Positions 41,654 through 51,005 of a stretch of 64,000 nt of DNA are shown in pieces. The DNA is from Neorhizobium sp. UBA3556 (lineage in GTDB: Bacteria > Pseudomonadota > Alphaproteobacteria > Rhizobiales > Rhizobiaceae). How positions within the stretch are numbered: the first letter of the stretch is position 1; every line of letters starts with the position of its first letter. Location of the stretch: NCBI GenBank assembly GCA_002376235.1, contig DFNX01000013.1:403521-467520 (forward strand), written 5' to 3'. The notes beneath the pieces were generated by a model. That model saw nothing but the letters and a program-made list of their open reading frames with translations. It was not told where the DNA came from and did not search any database. Both the position numbers and the translations under genes were made by a program.

Positions 41654-43603
41654 TCAGTCTTTTGAACTCGGGGCATGCGGGGTCTTGTTCCAGTGGAACG
41701 GCTTGGTCTTGAGTTCGATCGCGGCTCGCCAGGCAGCAGCAGAGATCATCAGCCAGTAGAAGGGGACCAATGCCCATCGCCAGCCGAGCAGCCGTTTTTC
41801 ATGATCGATCATCGAACCGACCCCCAGGCCGAGGAAGATCAGGTAGCTTCCAAGGATGTTGACGAAATCGATGGCAAACAGCGAGACGACGCCGAGCGGC
41901 AGATCGTCTTTCGGCGCGTCCAGCATCGCCGATAGGCCCATCCAGAGGAATACGAAGATCAGCGGGTGAAGCAACGCCGAGATCAGCATGCCCCCGACCA
42001 TCAACTGGAAGGTCAGGAAGGAGGCAAGCCCCATCTCTCGAAAAAGCCGGGTCGGGTCGCGCATAAGCACCAGCCATGTCTGCAGCCAGCCCTTGTACCA
42101 GCGCGCTCGCTGCGCCATCCACACGGGGATGCTGATCGGCGCATCCTCCAGCGTTTGGCGCGTCAGCACGCCCGAGCGATAGCCGAGCCGGTGCAGCCTT
42201 AGCCCCATATCGGCATCTTCCGTCACGTTGAACGGATCCCAGCCGTCGACCTCTTTCAAAATGGCAGTCTTGAAATGATTGGATGTTCCTCCGAGCGGCA
42301 GAGGCAACCGTCGTTCGGCAAGCATCGGCAGGAGGCCACGAAACAGGGCGGAATATTCGAGCGAGAACAATGCGCTGACGGAAGACTGCCGCATATTGGC
42401 GATGATCAGCGGTGCCTGCAGGCAGGCAAGCTCGGGCGGTCCCCGGCGAAATCTCGCATGCGCCTCGCGCAATTGCTGCGGATGAGGCCTGTCCTCCGCG
42501 TCATAGATCGCTAGGAATTCGCTGCGTGCCGAGGCAAGTGCATAGGTCAGCGCTTTCGGTTTTGTTCGCGGCCCGATTGGCGGCACGGCGATGATCTCGT
42601 AATGAGGGCCGGGCGTGAGCGCTGAAATTGCGGCTAGGGTCTCCACATCGTCCGCCTCGCAGACGAGTTTTATGTCGATCCGGCTTCGCGGCCAGTCCAG
42701 CCGGTCGAGGCTGGCAATCAGTTGCGCCACGACCGGTGCTTCCCTGTAAAGCGCCACCATCACCGTATAACGCGGCAACGGCCCGCATTGCGCGGCCGGC
42801 GGTTCGGCGCTCCTCGTCCGGTGGACCTTCACCACAAGCGCCGTCAGCCGCAGCATCAGCGATGCGAGATAGGTGAGCGACAAGGTCACGTGCAGGAACA
42901 CAAGCGTGTCGATCGGTGCCGCCAGAAATGCCGCAATCGTTGCGCTGGCAAGCGCTCCGAAAAAGAAGGCCTGGCTTCCCGTCAGCACGGTCCGTGCTGA
43001 AAAGTCAGGATGCCGCTCGAAAAGCCCATTCGTCGTTTCGTGGCCGCGCCGTCTGGCTCCGGCCGTCCAGACAGCCTTGCGGATGGCGCCGGGCGTGGTG
43101 ATTGCAAGGTCGCGGCCAAGCGGCGGCAGGGTTGCGAGCGCAGCTGCAAGTTCCGCCAAGCGCCCCGCTTCCGGCGCGATCACCGTTTCCGGTGCCCGGT
43201 TGCGATGGACAAGCCGCACCATGGTCGGCCTTGTAAGCTGGATGTCCAGCGTCATCGCGTCCTGCACAAGGGCGGCGTCGATCGTGTCGATGAAAGGCAG
43301 CCGTAAAAGCCGGGCGATCGCGCCGTAATAGGCCTCCTCGCGCACTTCGCCGGAACGCAGCAGCTCCGCCTCGATCGATGTGCCATGACAGAGTGCCCGT
43401 TCGCGCATCCGGGCGATCAGCGGCTTCGAAAATCCGAGCGCCGCAAGCGCCCTGGCCTCTTCTTCCGGAAAATCCGGCTCGGCACCGTCCCATGGCTCTT
43501 CGCTGCCGAGCCCGTGGGCCGGCAGGGTCTGGTCTTGCCCGCCAGCGGCAGGCTCATCGTCACAAATCGCCGATCCCTGCGGCGGATATTCCCCGATGCG
43601 CAT
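41654..43603 (-). CDS. GT2 polysaccharide synthase with N-terminal T2SSE-like domain
   Basis: A 649-residue inner-membrane glycosyltransferase. Residues 40-170 resemble the N-terminal domain of type II secretion ATPase GspE (EEEARALAALGFSKPLIARM and AYYGAIARLLRLPFID). Two membrane helices follow, then the GT2 core with VMVALYREAPVV, CEADD, IYDAEDRPHP (D-x-D), NVTEDADMGLRL (T-E-D) and QRARWYKGWLQTW (Q-x-x-R-W). Four C-terminal membrane helices complete a processive synthase. The product may be a beta-glucan-like polymer. The N-terminal domain may be a regulatory or multimerisation module. It is convergent with the decayed GH5 gene. Confidence 0.85.
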   Translation of the reverse strand: MRIGEYPPQGSAICDDEPAAGGQDQTLPAHGLGSEEPWDGAEPDFPEEEARALAALGFSKPLIARMRERALCHGTSIEAELLRSGEVREEAYYGAIARLLRLPFIDTIDAALVQDAMTLDIQLTRPTMVRLVHRNRAPETVIAPEAGRLAELAAALATLPPLGRDLAITTPGAIRKAVWTAGARRRGHETTNGLFERHPDFSARTVLTGSQAFFFGALASATIAAFLAAPIDTLVFLHVTLSLTYLASLMLRLTALVVKVHRTRSAEPPAAQCGPLPRYTVMVALYREAPVVAQLIASLDRLDWPRSRIDIKLVCEADDVETLAAISALTPGPHYEIIAVPPIGPRTKPKALTYALASARSEFLAIYDAEDRPHPQQLREAHARFRRGPPELACLQAPLIIANMRQSSVSALFSLEYSALFRGLLPMLAERRLPLPLGGTSNHFKTAILKEVDGWDPFNVTEDADMGLRLHRLGYRSGVLTRQTLEDAPISIPVWMAQRARWYKGWLQTWLVLMRDPTRLFREMGLASFLTFQLMVGGMLISALLHPLIFVFLWMGLSAMLDAPKDDLPLGVVSLFAIDFVNILGSYLIFLGLGVGSMIDHEKRLLGWRWALVPFYWLMISAAAWRAAIELKTKPFHWNKTPHAPSSKD

Positions 43604-43683
43604 GGTTCTGTTACACCGTCCCCAAGGAGCGAACCGATAGGGGCGCCCCGCCTGTCCCGCAGACGATCATAATGAGGCACCGG

Positions 43684-44559
43684 ATGATTACATCCCCAGT
43701 TTGGCGGGGGGCGCGCGATCTCTTTGCGGCCTTGATGATGATGACGGCTGCATTTGCCACGCCTGGAAAGGCGGTTGCCGCAGATGAGACGGACAGCCTG
43801 CCGCTGATGTTCGATGCCCGCGAGCGTCTGGCCCGTCCCGATCTTTCGACGATCGTGCGCCTGCGTATTCTCACTACGGTCGATTTTCCACCCTTCAACT
43901 TCACCGATCAGACCGGCCGCATTTCGGGTTTCAACGTCGATCTGGCGCGTGAAATCTGCGCCGAACTGAAGCTGGAAGCTAAATGCCAGATCCAGGCGCT
44001 TCCCTTTGATGAACTGGAAAAAACGCTTGAGGCCAATGGCGGTGAAGCGGTCATGGCAGGTATCGCGGTCAGCCCTGAGAAGCGGGAGCGTTTCCTGTTC
44101 ACACGCCCCTATATCGGCATTCCGGCACGTTTTGCGAAAAACCGCTCTGTCGACATACCGGGAGATACCGCCGCAGCTCTTGCCGGCCGCAAGGTCGGCG
44201 TGGTCAAGGAAACCTCGCATGAGGCGATGCTGAAGGCATTTTTCCCCAGCATCACTTCAGTCCCGTTCGAAACCGATGCCGAGATGACCGCGGCTCTAAA
44301 GGACAAAAAGGTCGATGCGGTGTTTTCCGATGGCCTCAGATTGCCCTTCTGGGTCGCGAGCGAGGCCTCGCAGAAATGCTGCACGCTTTTTGATGGCCCC
44401 TATCTTTCGGAAAAATTCCTAGGGGAGGGCCTGTCGATTATGGTCCGCCGCACCGATCCGATCCTGGTCGCGGCCTTCGATCAGGCGCTTGCCGAATTGT
44501 CGCGTAACGGCAGGCTGCAGGATCTCTACCTCCGCTATTTTCCAAATGGACTCTACTGA
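43684..44559 (+). CDS. Extracellular solute-binding protein, family 3 (amino-acid type)
   Basis: A periplasmic binding protein of about 291 residues. The signal peptide ends near KAVAA-DET. The binding fold shows ILTTVDFPPFNFTDQTGRISGFNVDLAREI (residues 60-90), ALPFDELEKTL, AGIAVSPEKRERFLFTRPY and KVGVVKETSHEAML. It probably binds an amino acid or a related metabolite. No permease or ATPase genes adjoin it, so it may be an orphan receptor or a signalling input. The start at 43684 has GAGG six bases before it; the upstream frame is not supported. Confidence 0.83.
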   Translation: MITSPVWRGARDLFAALMMMTAAFATPGKAVAADETDSLPLMFDARERLARPDLSTIVRLRILTTVDFPPFNFTDQTGRISGFNVDLAREICAELKLEAKCQIQALPFDELEKTLEANGGEAVMAGIAVSPEKRERFLFTRPYIGIPARFAKNRSVDIPGDTAAALAGRKVGVVKETSHEAMLKAFFPSITSVPFETDAEMTAALKDKKVDAVFSDGLRLPFWVASEASQKCCTLFDGPYLSEKFLGEGLSIMVRRTDPILVAAFDQALAELSRNGRLQDLYLRYFPNGLY

Positions 44560-44605
44560 CTATTTGGGAATTTGTTCCTGCGGTGATTATGCCAAGAAGT
44601 GAAGC

Positions 44606-45268
44606 TTATTGGCTCGCCCAGATGATCCGGGCCATCCACTCCACATCGGCAAGGTCGAAAGCCCGGTTGGGATGTTCCGGATTGAGCGACATCACCTCGA
44701 CGCTTTTCGGGCTCTGGCGTGCCAGAACCTTGGCCATCACTTCGCCCTCGCGGGTTTTCAAGACGATGCGGTCACCGCGCCTCACCTGCGCCCCGGGCTC
44801 TACGATCAGCACATCGCCGTCGCGATAGAGCGGCATCATCGATTCCCCCTGCACTTCGAGCGCATAGACGCCCGCCTTGCGCGATGGATCGGCGGGAAAT
44901 TCAACCACGTCCCAGCCCTGGCCGGCAGGAAAACCGCCATCGTCGAAAAAACCGCCCGCACCCGCCTGGGCAAAGCCAAGCAACGGGATATTGCTGGCCT
45001 GGGGCGGAAAATTGCCGTCAGGAATCTGGTTGCGGCTGGCAGCCGGCAGATAGCTCATGAATTGATCGATCGTCGCGCCCGTCGCTTCGAGCACTTTGGA
45101 GATCGATTCGGTCGAGGGCCAGCGCAGCCGCCCGTCAGGTCCCAGCCGTTTGGAGCGGTTGAACGAGGTCGGATCCAGTCCTGCCCGTCTCGCAAGCCCG
45201 GAAGGCGTCAACTGGTGACGTTCGGCAAGCCTGTCGATCGCGTTCCATATGGCGTCATGTGACAGCAT
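44606..45268 (-). CDS. XRE/S24 repressor (LexA/CI-type self-cleaving regulator)
   Basis: A protein of about 220 residues. The N-terminal HTH is HQLTPSGLARRAGLDPTSFNRSKR, and the C-terminal peptidase-S24 domain carries the catalytic Ser in EVQGESMMPLYRDGD and Lys in GEVMAKVLAR, with a plausible Ala-Gly cleavage site at FAQAGAGGF. Such proteins repress target genes and may be inactivated by autocleavage or act as stable repressors. It is not LexA itself (no LexA-type wHTH). The start at 45268 is tentative; the frame is open to 45382. No prophage genes adjoin it. Confidence 0.82.
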   Translation of the reverse strand: MLSHDAIWNAIDRLAERHQLTPSGLARRAGLDPTSFNRSKRLGPDGRLRWPSTESISKVLEATGATIDQFMSYLPAASRNQIPDGNFPPQASNIPLLGFAQAGAGGFFDDGGFPAGQGWDVVEFPADPSRKAGVYALEVQGESMMPLYRDGDVLIVEPGAQVRRGDRIVLKTREGEVMAKVLARQSPKSVEVMSLNPEHPNRAFDLADVEWMARIIWASQ

Positions 45269-45463
45269 CGTCGCCCGTGCCCCGGTCTTTGCCCGGCTCC
45301 AATCCACACCCCGCAGCAAACGGGACGACATGAAACCTTCGATCAGAGGTAATGCGCTTGGGCTTTTCAGCTTTGGCGCCAAAGCCGGAAAATATCCCCG
45401 GCTCGGATGATTTTAGCCGAAGGTCAAGAGCGCGTAAAGGAATAAAATCCTCTTGGAGAGGGG

Positions 45464-46111
45464 CTACGCCACCATCGCCATGTTGATCTTGCCAAGCTTG
45501 ATCACCGCCTGCGTCCGGCTATCGACATTGAGCTTCAGAAGGATTGCCGAGACATGCGCCTTGATCGTGGCTTCCGACACGCCAAGCTCATAGGCAATCT
45601 GCTTGTTGAGAAGCCCCTCGGCAAGCATGGTCAGCACCCGGTTCTGCTGCGGCGTCAGCGTCTTCAGCCGGTCGAGGATTTCGACCAGTACCGGATCGTC
45701 TTCCGCTTTGCCGCTATCGTTTCCGGGCACGAAGACGTCGCCGTCGAGCACGGTTTTGACGGCATTGCGGATATCGTCGAGCCCGGATGATTTCGGAATG
45801 AAGCCCGAAGCGCCGAGTTCGAGAGACCGGCGCACGGTGCCGCTATCGTCGGTGGCCGAGACGATGACGACCGGAAGCGCCGCAAACTGCGCCCTGAGCG
45901 TCATCAGCCCCGAAAACCCGCTGACCCCCGGCATGGCTAGGTCGAGCAGCATCAGGTCGGCATCGGGATGCTCGTCAGCGGCCTTGAGCGCGGCGGAAAA
46001 CTCGCCACACTCGATGATGGCGACATCGGCCGCCATGGCCTGAAGTGTCTGGACCAGCGCGCCGCGAAACAGCGGATGGTCGTCTGCGATAATGATTTTG
46101 AGTGTCTGCAT
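45464..46111 (-). CDS. NarL/FixJ-type response regulator (REC + LuxR HTH)
   Basis: A cytoplasmic two-component regulator of 215 residues. The receiver opens with IIIADDHPLFRGAL, has phospho-Asp in LMLLDLAMPGVSG and Lys in ASGFIPKSSGLDD. The LuxR-type HTH is LTPQQNRVLTMLAEGLLNKQIA followed by VSEATIKAHVSAILLKLNV. GGAGG lies upstream of the ATG at 46111. No cognate kinase is adjacent, so it is an orphan; the signal is unknown. Confidence 0.9.
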   Translation of the reverse strand: MQTLKIIIADDHPLFRGALVQTLQAMAADVAIIECGEFSAALKAADEHPDADLMLLDLAMPGVSGFSGLMTLRAQFAALPVVIVSATDDSGTVRRSLELGASGFIPKSSGLDDIRNAVKTVLDGDVFVPGNDSGKAEDDPVLVEILDRLKTLTPQQNRVLTMLAEGLLNKQIAYELGVSEATIKAHVSAILLKLNVDSRTQAVIKLGKINMAMVA

Positions 46112-46319
46112 TCCCACGCCTCCTCCCAAAGGCATAGTGGTGCTGGGATAGAAATCCCGGGCCCTCCTCAAGGCCTGCGTCAATTTGTAACGCCGTTGAC
46201 GGTGTGAAACAAGGGTGTCGTTCGCTCGGCCCACATCTTGAGCGAGCGGAATACTCCGTGACGTGTATCGTTTATGCTACAGCCCGGCTTAGGGCTGGGC
46301 ATGTTTCGTGGTGCCTGCG

Positions 46320-46730
46320 TCAGGTTCTGTCCGGCTGCGGTGCCGGATTGGGTTCACCGGTAAACTCGCGCACGATCCCCATGAAGGTTCGCATGAAGCG
46401 CTCCATGATCGACAGTGACCGGTCGACTTCTGCATCGCTCGGCAGCCGTCCTGGCGGTGTCTGGCTCAGGCGTTCTTCCAGCGCAGTCACCCGTTTTTCC
46501 AGAAGGTCGAGCTCTTTTTCATAGGCAGCGCGCTCGTCCGGGGCCATTCGGCAGGTCAGTTCGTTGTTTTCCTGGGTGCAGGTAGTGATCGCCCCGGTCT
46601 CTGTATCCAACCGCACTATGCCCTGATCCGTCCGCTCCAGCTGAAACCTCTGCTGCGCCTTTGCCCCCTCTGCAACGAGAAAGACGCTGGTCAGAGACGC
46701 GGCGGCAATGATGATTGCAAGATTGCGCAT
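46320..46730 (-). CDS. Hypothetical periplasmic protein
   Basis: A protein of about 136 residues with a signal peptide (MRNLAIIIAAASLTSVFLVA, cleavage near AKA-QQR). The mature part has a short beta-type repeat (RFQLERTDQGIVRLDTETGA), one cysteine pair (TTCTQENNELTC), a coiled-coil stretch (ERAAYEKELDLLEKRVTALE) and a proline-rich end. GGAGGAG precedes the ATG. The family is common in rhizobia but has no assigned function. Confidence 0.7.
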   Translation of the reverse strand: MRNLAIIIAAASLTSVFLVAEGAKAQQRFQLERTDQGIVRLDTETGAITTCTQENNELTCRMAPDERAAYEKELDLLEKRVTALEERLSQTPPGRLPSDAEVDRSLSIMERFMRTFMGIVREFTGEPNPAPQPDRT

Positions 46731-46859
46731 TTTGTCTCCTCCGATAGTGATGGACATTTGATCGCCTTTGCGGCAAACGGTCCGCAACGCCGCTTATCGG
46801 CATTGACGGTTCGCAGGCCCACAGTTCTCACAAACTCGAAATCTCACTGGAGATGTGTG

Positions 46860-47207
46860 ATGACGGATACCGTTTACAAGATCGTGCCCGAAACCATCTG
46901 GCGTCAAGCCAGGGCGAAGGGGATCTTTGAAGGGGCCGAGATCGATCACCGTGACGGTTACATCCATTTCTCCACCGGCACGCAGGCACGTGAGACCGCT
47001 AGACTGCATTTTGCCGGCATGACCGGGCTCATGCTGGTTGCCGTGGATCCGCGTCCGCTCGGCGACGATCTGAAATTCGAGCCGTCCCGTGGCGGCGATC
47101 TCTTCCCTCATCTTTATGCCAGCCTGCCGCTTTCGGCCGTGATCTGGGAGATGCCACTCCTGATCGGCGTTGATGGCCAGCATGCCTTTCCGGAGAAAAT
47201 GCCATGA
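46860..47207 (+). CDS. DUF952 family protein
   Basis: A 115-residue cytoplasmic protein matching DUF952: VYKIVPETIWRQARAKGIFEGAEIDHRDGYIHFSTG, residues 4-39, then FPHLYASLPLSAVIW near the end. The family is structurally related to ADP-ribosyl-handling folds, but its role is unproven. GGAG precedes the ATG. Its stop overlaps the pyrD start by four bases (ATGA), making a two-gene operon that is conserved in alphaproteobacteria. Confidence 0.85.
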   Translation: MTDTVYKIVPETIWRQARAKGIFEGAEIDHRDGYIHFSTGTQARETARLHFAGMTGLMLVAVDPRPLGDDLKFEPSRGGDLFPHLYASLPLSAVIWEMPLLIGVDGQHAFPEKMP

Positions 47208-48295
47208 TCGGCCGTCTCGCGGGGATTGCCTCCCGCAGCCTCTTCGTCTTCGATCCCGAAATCGCCCACAATCTGTCGATCACTGCGCTGAAAACCGGCA
47301 TTTCGCCGGTCTGTCCGCCAAGGCCCGATCCACGCCTGGCACAGACCATTGCCGGCATCCGCTTCGAAAATCCGGTCGGCCTTGCCGCCGGTTACGACAA
47401 GAATGCCGAAGTGCCCGATACGTTGCTTAAGCTCGGCTTTGGCCATGTCGAGGTCGGCACGCTGACGCCGAAACCGCAGGCCGGCAACGACAAGCCGCGC
47501 CTCTTCCGACTGGTCGAGGATCGCGCCGTCATCAACCGCTTCGGTTTCAACAATCAGGGCCATGACGTCGTTTTCGACCGCCTCAATGCCCGCGGCATTG
47601 CCAAGGGCATCGTCGGCGTCAATATCGGCGCCAACAAGGATAGCGCCGATCGCATCGCCGATTACGTTCTCGGCATCCGCAAGTTCTACTCCGTCGCGAC
47701 CTATTTTACAGTCAATATCTCCTCGCCAAACACGCCCGGCCTGCGGGATCTGCAGGCGCGGGAAAGCCTTGCCGCCCTTCTCTCCGCCGTGCTTGCCGCG
47801 CGCCATGAAGAGGTAGGCCGCACCGGCAGGCGCCTTCCTGTCTTCTTGAAGATCGCGCCGGATCTGACCGAAGAAGGTCTTGATGATGTCGCCGCCGAAG
47901 CGCTCGCCCACGATCTGGATGGCCTGATCGTCTCCAATACAACCCTGTCGCGCGAAGGCCTGAAGGATCAGGTACAGGCAAAACAGGCCGGCGGCATGTC
48001 GGGTGCGCCGCTATTCGCCAAGTCGACTTCGGTGCTTGCCCGCATGCGCAAGCGTGTGGGCCCAGATCTGCCGATCATCGGTGTCGGTGGTGTGGGAAGC
48101 GCCGAAAACGCGCTGGAAAAGATCCGCGCCGGTGCCGATCTCGTACAGGTCTATTCCTGCATGGTCTATGAGGGGCCGGCCCTTCCGGGCGATATCAACC
48201 GCGGCCTGTCAAAGCTTCTAGACCGCGACGGCGTGGCGTCGATCCGTGACCTGCGCGATACGCGCATCGATCACTGGGCCTCGCAGCCGATTTAA
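47204..48295 (+). CDS. pyrD: Dihydroorotate dehydrogenase (quinone), class 2
   Basis: A membrane-associated flavoenzyme of 363 residues catalysing the fourth step of pyrimidine synthesis and passing electrons to quinone. The N-terminal helices for membrane binding are followed by NPVGLAAGYDKNAEVPD, FTVNISSPNTPGLRDLQ (catalytic serine) and VSNTTLSREGL; the FMN phosphate loop is IIGVGGVGSAENA. It is translationally coupled to DUF952 and meets the CAP-domain gene tail to tail with no gap. Confidence 0.94.
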   Translation: MIGRLAGIASRSLFVFDPEIAHNLSITALKTGISPVCPPRPDPRLAQTIAGIRFENPVGLAAGYDKNAEVPDTLLKLGFGHVEVGTLTPKPQAGNDKPRLFRLVEDRAVINRFGFNNQGHDVVFDRLNARGIAKGIVGVNIGANKDSADRIADYVLGIRKFYSVATYFTVNISSPNTPGLRDLQARESLAALLSAVLAARHEEVGRTGRRLPVFLKIAPDLTEEGLDDVAAEALAHDLDGLIVSNTTLSREGLKDQVQAKQAGGMSGAPLFAKSTSVLARMRKRVGPDLPIIGVGGVGSAENALEKIRAGADLVQVYSCMVYEGPALPGDINRGLSKLLDRDGVASIRDLRDTRIDHWASQPI

Positions 48296-48781
48296 TCAGC
48301 CGGAAAGGACCATGGCCCAATAGGGCCTGCCGTCCTTGGCCGGTGCCATGGCGACGCCGAGACCTCGATAATTGCCGAGCATGTTCTCCAGATGCCTCGG
48401 GCTGTCGATCCAGGCCTGCACGGCGGCCTCCACCGATTTCTGCCCGGCCGCGATATTTTCCGCAGCCGGCAGCGCCACATCGCTCTTTTTCATCCGTGCG
48501 CCAAAATCGTCGCCGAAGCCGATCAGGTGCTTCATCTCCTGCGCCTTCGCCATACGGGTAGCCTGAATGCCCGCCGCCTTGCGCGCCGAAGTATCGAGCG
48601 TCAGCGCCGAAAGCCCCTTGGACGCACGAAGTTTGTTGACCATCGGCAGCGCTGCGACCGTATCGTCCTCAGAACCCGGCGTTGGTGTCATGACGGCAGT
48701 CGTCGAACAGCCGGCGAGCAACAGGCTTATGCCCGAGAGGACGAGAAAATCCCGTCGCGAAGTAATGGAGAACTTGGTCAT
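48296..48781 (-). CDS. CAP-domain lipoprotein
   Basis: A 161-residue protein. The signal has a twin-arginine-like start (SRRDFLVLSG) and a lipobox LLAGC, so it is probably anchored after export. The CAP/SCP domain covers the rest: VNKLRASKGLSALTLDTSARKAA, HLIGFGDDF, ENIAAGQKSVEAAVQAWIDSPRHLENML and GLGVAMAP. Bacterial CAP proteins are of uncertain activity. It lies two bases downstream of the DUF6460 gene stop, so the two are probably one operon. Confidence 0.85.
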   Translation of the reverse strand: MTKFSITSRRDFLVLSGISLLLAGCSTTAVMTPTPGSEDDTVAALPMVNKLRASKGLSALTLDTSARKAAGIQATRMAKAQEMKHLIGFGDDFGARMKKSDVALPAAENIAAGQKSVEAAVQAWIDSPRHLENMLGNYRGLGVAMAPAKDGRPYWAMVLSG

Positions 48782-48782
48782 A

Positions 48783-49049
48783 TCAGCGACGATAGCTTAT
48801 CAGGCGAAGAACCACGAAGACCGGGATAACCACGATCGCACCGAGAAGCAGATAGTTGCCTACATCACCCAGCGCATCGAAGCCGTTATGCAGGATATCG
48901 TAGAAATGGTAGCGCAGGCTGCCGATGATGTTGTTCGGCGTATAGCCGAAAAAGGCGAGCACGAAACCGACGATCAGGCAGACCACGATCAGCTTGACGA
49001 TCGTCCGGCCGATCGAGTCGCCGAGAAACCTGTTCACACCATCCGCCAT
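48783..49049 (-). CDS. DUF6460 small membrane protein
   Basis: An 88-residue protein with two membrane segments (LIVVCLIVGFVLAFFGY and LLLGAIVVIPVFVVLRLI) separated by the amphipathic DILHNGFDALGDVGNY. This is the usual rhizobial DUF6460 layout, often encoded next to envelope genes. The start at 49049 (MADGVNRFLGDSIGRT) is preferred; the frame open to 49223 covers a palindromic repeat and is unlikely to be coding. Confidence 0.72.
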   Translation of the reverse strand: MADGVNRFLGDSIGRTIVKLIVVCLIVGFVLAFFGYTPNNIIGSLRYHFYDILHNGFDALGDVGNYLLLGAIVVIPVFVVLRLISYRR

Positions 49050-49175
49050 TCTTGACCGTCTCCGTTGCTTCAAAATGCCATAGCTGCGGTAAGCGCCGCC
49101 TGCAACCGTCAGATAAAGCATGTCGCGCAAAAGTGTGTAGCGGTTTTGCGCAATAGACATGCGATAAAATAAGGA

Positions 49176-49220
49176 CCTAAAGCGCAGGAGCAAATCCGCA
49201 GGATTGCGAGACGCTTTAGG
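49176..49220. repeat. Intergenic palindrome of rhizobial type
   Basis: Outer arms CCTAAAGCG (49176-49184) and CGCTTTAGG (49212-49220) enclose inner arms near GCAAATCC and GGATTGC. It lies between two divergent genes. Confidence 0.7.
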
Positions 49221-49300
49221 CATTGACGTTCGCCTCTCAAATAGAACTTGAGTTTTTTTGTGGCTTCGGCGATGAGCGACGAGATTTCAGGAAAATATTG

Positions 49301-50224
49301 ATGAGCCAGTTCTCTTCCGGCGACGTGATCGCCGACCGCCGTGCCGATTATGCTCGCATGCTGGCGGAAGGCCGTGACTTCGCAGCCGCCGCCGAACTTA
49401 TGGAACAGGCGCTGGAACTTGCGTCCGGCTGGGCCGCGGGCTGGTTCCGTCTCGGCGAATATCGCGAGAAGGCTGAGCTCGATACGGCGGAGGATGCCTA
49501 TCGCCGCGCACTGGAGCTTGAACCCGAAGACGTCTTCGGTGCGACGCTGAGACTTGCCGTCATCGGTGCGGAGGAAATTCCGGACCAGCCGCCGAGCCGG
49601 TATATTGAAAGCCTGTTTGACGATTATGCCGAACGCTTCGATACGGCGCTGGTCGAGAAGCTAGATTACTCCGTCCCCGGAAAGCTGGCAGCACTCGTGC
49701 TTCCCCATGCACCTTTTGCCCTGACCGTCGATCTCGGCTGCGGCACAGGTCTTTTCGGCGCAGAGATTAGGGAGCACACACGACGTCTGGAGGGCTTTGA
49801 TCTCTCTACCAACATGCTCGCCAAGGCGGATGAGAAAGGTCTTTACCAACATCTCGGCCAGTCCGACCTCAGCCTGCCAGCGGAAGAAAGCGGACTGTTC
49901 GCCCCCGATCTCCCGAAACATCGCGCCGACCTGGTCTCGGCCGCCGATGTGCTCATGTATCTCGGTTCGCTGGAAACCGTCTTCCCGCTTGTCGATGATC
50001 TTCTGGCATCTCAGGGGCTGTTTGCTTTCTCGGTGGAAGATGCCGGCGAAGAGGAGGGCTTCGTGCTGCGCGATAGCCTCCGTTATGCCCATTCTGAAGC
50101 CCATATCCGGCTGCTTCTTGCCCATCACCATTTCGAGCTTCTGGAAATCGAGCGCACCACCATTCGCATGGATGCCGGAAAACCGGTCAAAGGCATCCTG
50201 TTTCTGTCGCGCAAAACCGCCTGA
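49301..50224 (+). CDS. TPR-containing class I SAM-dependent methyltransferase
   Basis: A 307-residue protein. Residues 10-80 form about two TPR-like repeats (ARMLAEGRDFAAAAELMEQALEL and AEDAYRRALELEPEDVF). The methyltransferase domain follows, with motif I VDLGCGTGLFG and motif II-type EGFDLSTNMLAKA. The pattern PSRYIESLFDDYAERFDTAL before motif I is typical of a family of predicted methyltransferases of unknown substrate. The start at 49301 has AGGAAA upstream. Confidence 0.82.
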   Translation: MSQFSSGDVIADRRADYARMLAEGRDFAAAAELMEQALELASGWAAGWFRLGEYREKAELDTAEDAYRRALELEPEDVFGATLRLAVIGAEEIPDQPPSRYIESLFDDYAERFDTALVEKLDYSVPGKLAALVLPHAPFALTVDLGCGTGLFGAEIREHTRRLEGFDLSTNMLAKADEKGLYQHLGQSDLSLPAEESGLFAPDLPKHRADLVSAADVLMYLGSLETVFPLVDDLLASQGLFAFSVEDAGEEEGFVLRDSLRYAHSEAHIRLLLAHHHFELLEIERTTIRMDAGKPVKGILFLSRKTA

Positions 50225-50353
50225 AACGGCGTTTTCTTGCGATTTTGTTTCGGGTCTTCACGCGCTGTTGATGAGGCTTGATGAAGCCGCTATCGCAATG
50301 CACAATTGCTGAAAAAACTGCGCGAAAACCCAATAGGGCATAAGGGGAACGAT

Positions 50354-51004
50354 TTGGCTGACGAACAGAGCGCGCAGAAGCGCCGGCTGGGCTTTTATAG
50401 TCTCGATCCGGCCCGCCACACCAAGCTGGAAGATGCGCAGGGCATGTTCATCAGCGCCATGGTTGCAGCCCTCGGCCTCTATTTTCTCAGTCAGGCCGGT
50501 TTTTTGACCAGCGGCACTGCCGGCGTCGCCTTCCTTCTGCACTACGCCTTTGACGTCCCCTTCGGCGTCTTGTTCTTCGTCGTCAACCTGCCCTTCTACT
50601 ATCTCTCGTTCAAACGCCTCGGCCTTGGCTTTTCCTTCAAGACCTTCGTTGCCATCCTGATGGTCTCCTTCATCACCGAGCTTGAGCGGAAATTCATCGT
50701 CATCCAGCATCTCGATCCGTTCTGGGCAGCGCTTCTCGGCGGCATCCTGATTGGCTTCGGCCTGCTCGGCCTCTATCGCCACCGCGCCTCGCTCGGCGGC
50801 ATAGGCATTCTCGCCATCTATATTCAGGACCGGTTCAAGATCCCGGCAGGCCTTGTGCAGCTTGGCTTCGATCTCTGCGTCATGGCCGCCGCCTTCTTCG
50901 TTGTCAGCCCGATGACTGTCCTCTGGTCGCTGCTGAGTGCGGTTGTGCTCAACCTGCTTCTCACCATCAACCACCGGTCCGACCGGTATATCGCGGTGCG
51001 CTGA
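50354..51004 (+). CDS. YitT-family membrane protein, copy 1
   Basis: A 216-residue inner-membrane protein with five to six hydrophobic segments (MFISAMVAALGLYFLSQAG, GVLFFVVNLPFYYLSFKRLG). The family signature FLTSGTAGVAFLL and YRHRASLGGIGILAIYIQDRF is present. The start is taken as TTG at 50354 because AAGGGG lies six bases before it; the frame is open to 50306. A second, clearly homologous copy follows after one base. The transport substrate of YitT proteins is unknown. Confidence 0.78.
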   Translation: MADEQSAQKRRLGFYSLDPARHTKLEDAQGMFISAMVAALGLYFLSQAGFLTSGTAGVAFLLHYAFDVPFGVLFFVVNLPFYYLSFKRLGLGFSFKTFVAILMVSFITELERKFIVIQHLDPFWAALLGGILIGFGLLGLYRHRASLGGIGILAIYIQDRFKIPAGLVQLGFDLCVMAAAFFVVSPMTVLWSLLSAVVLNLLLTINHRSDRYIAVR

Positions 51005-51005
51005 C

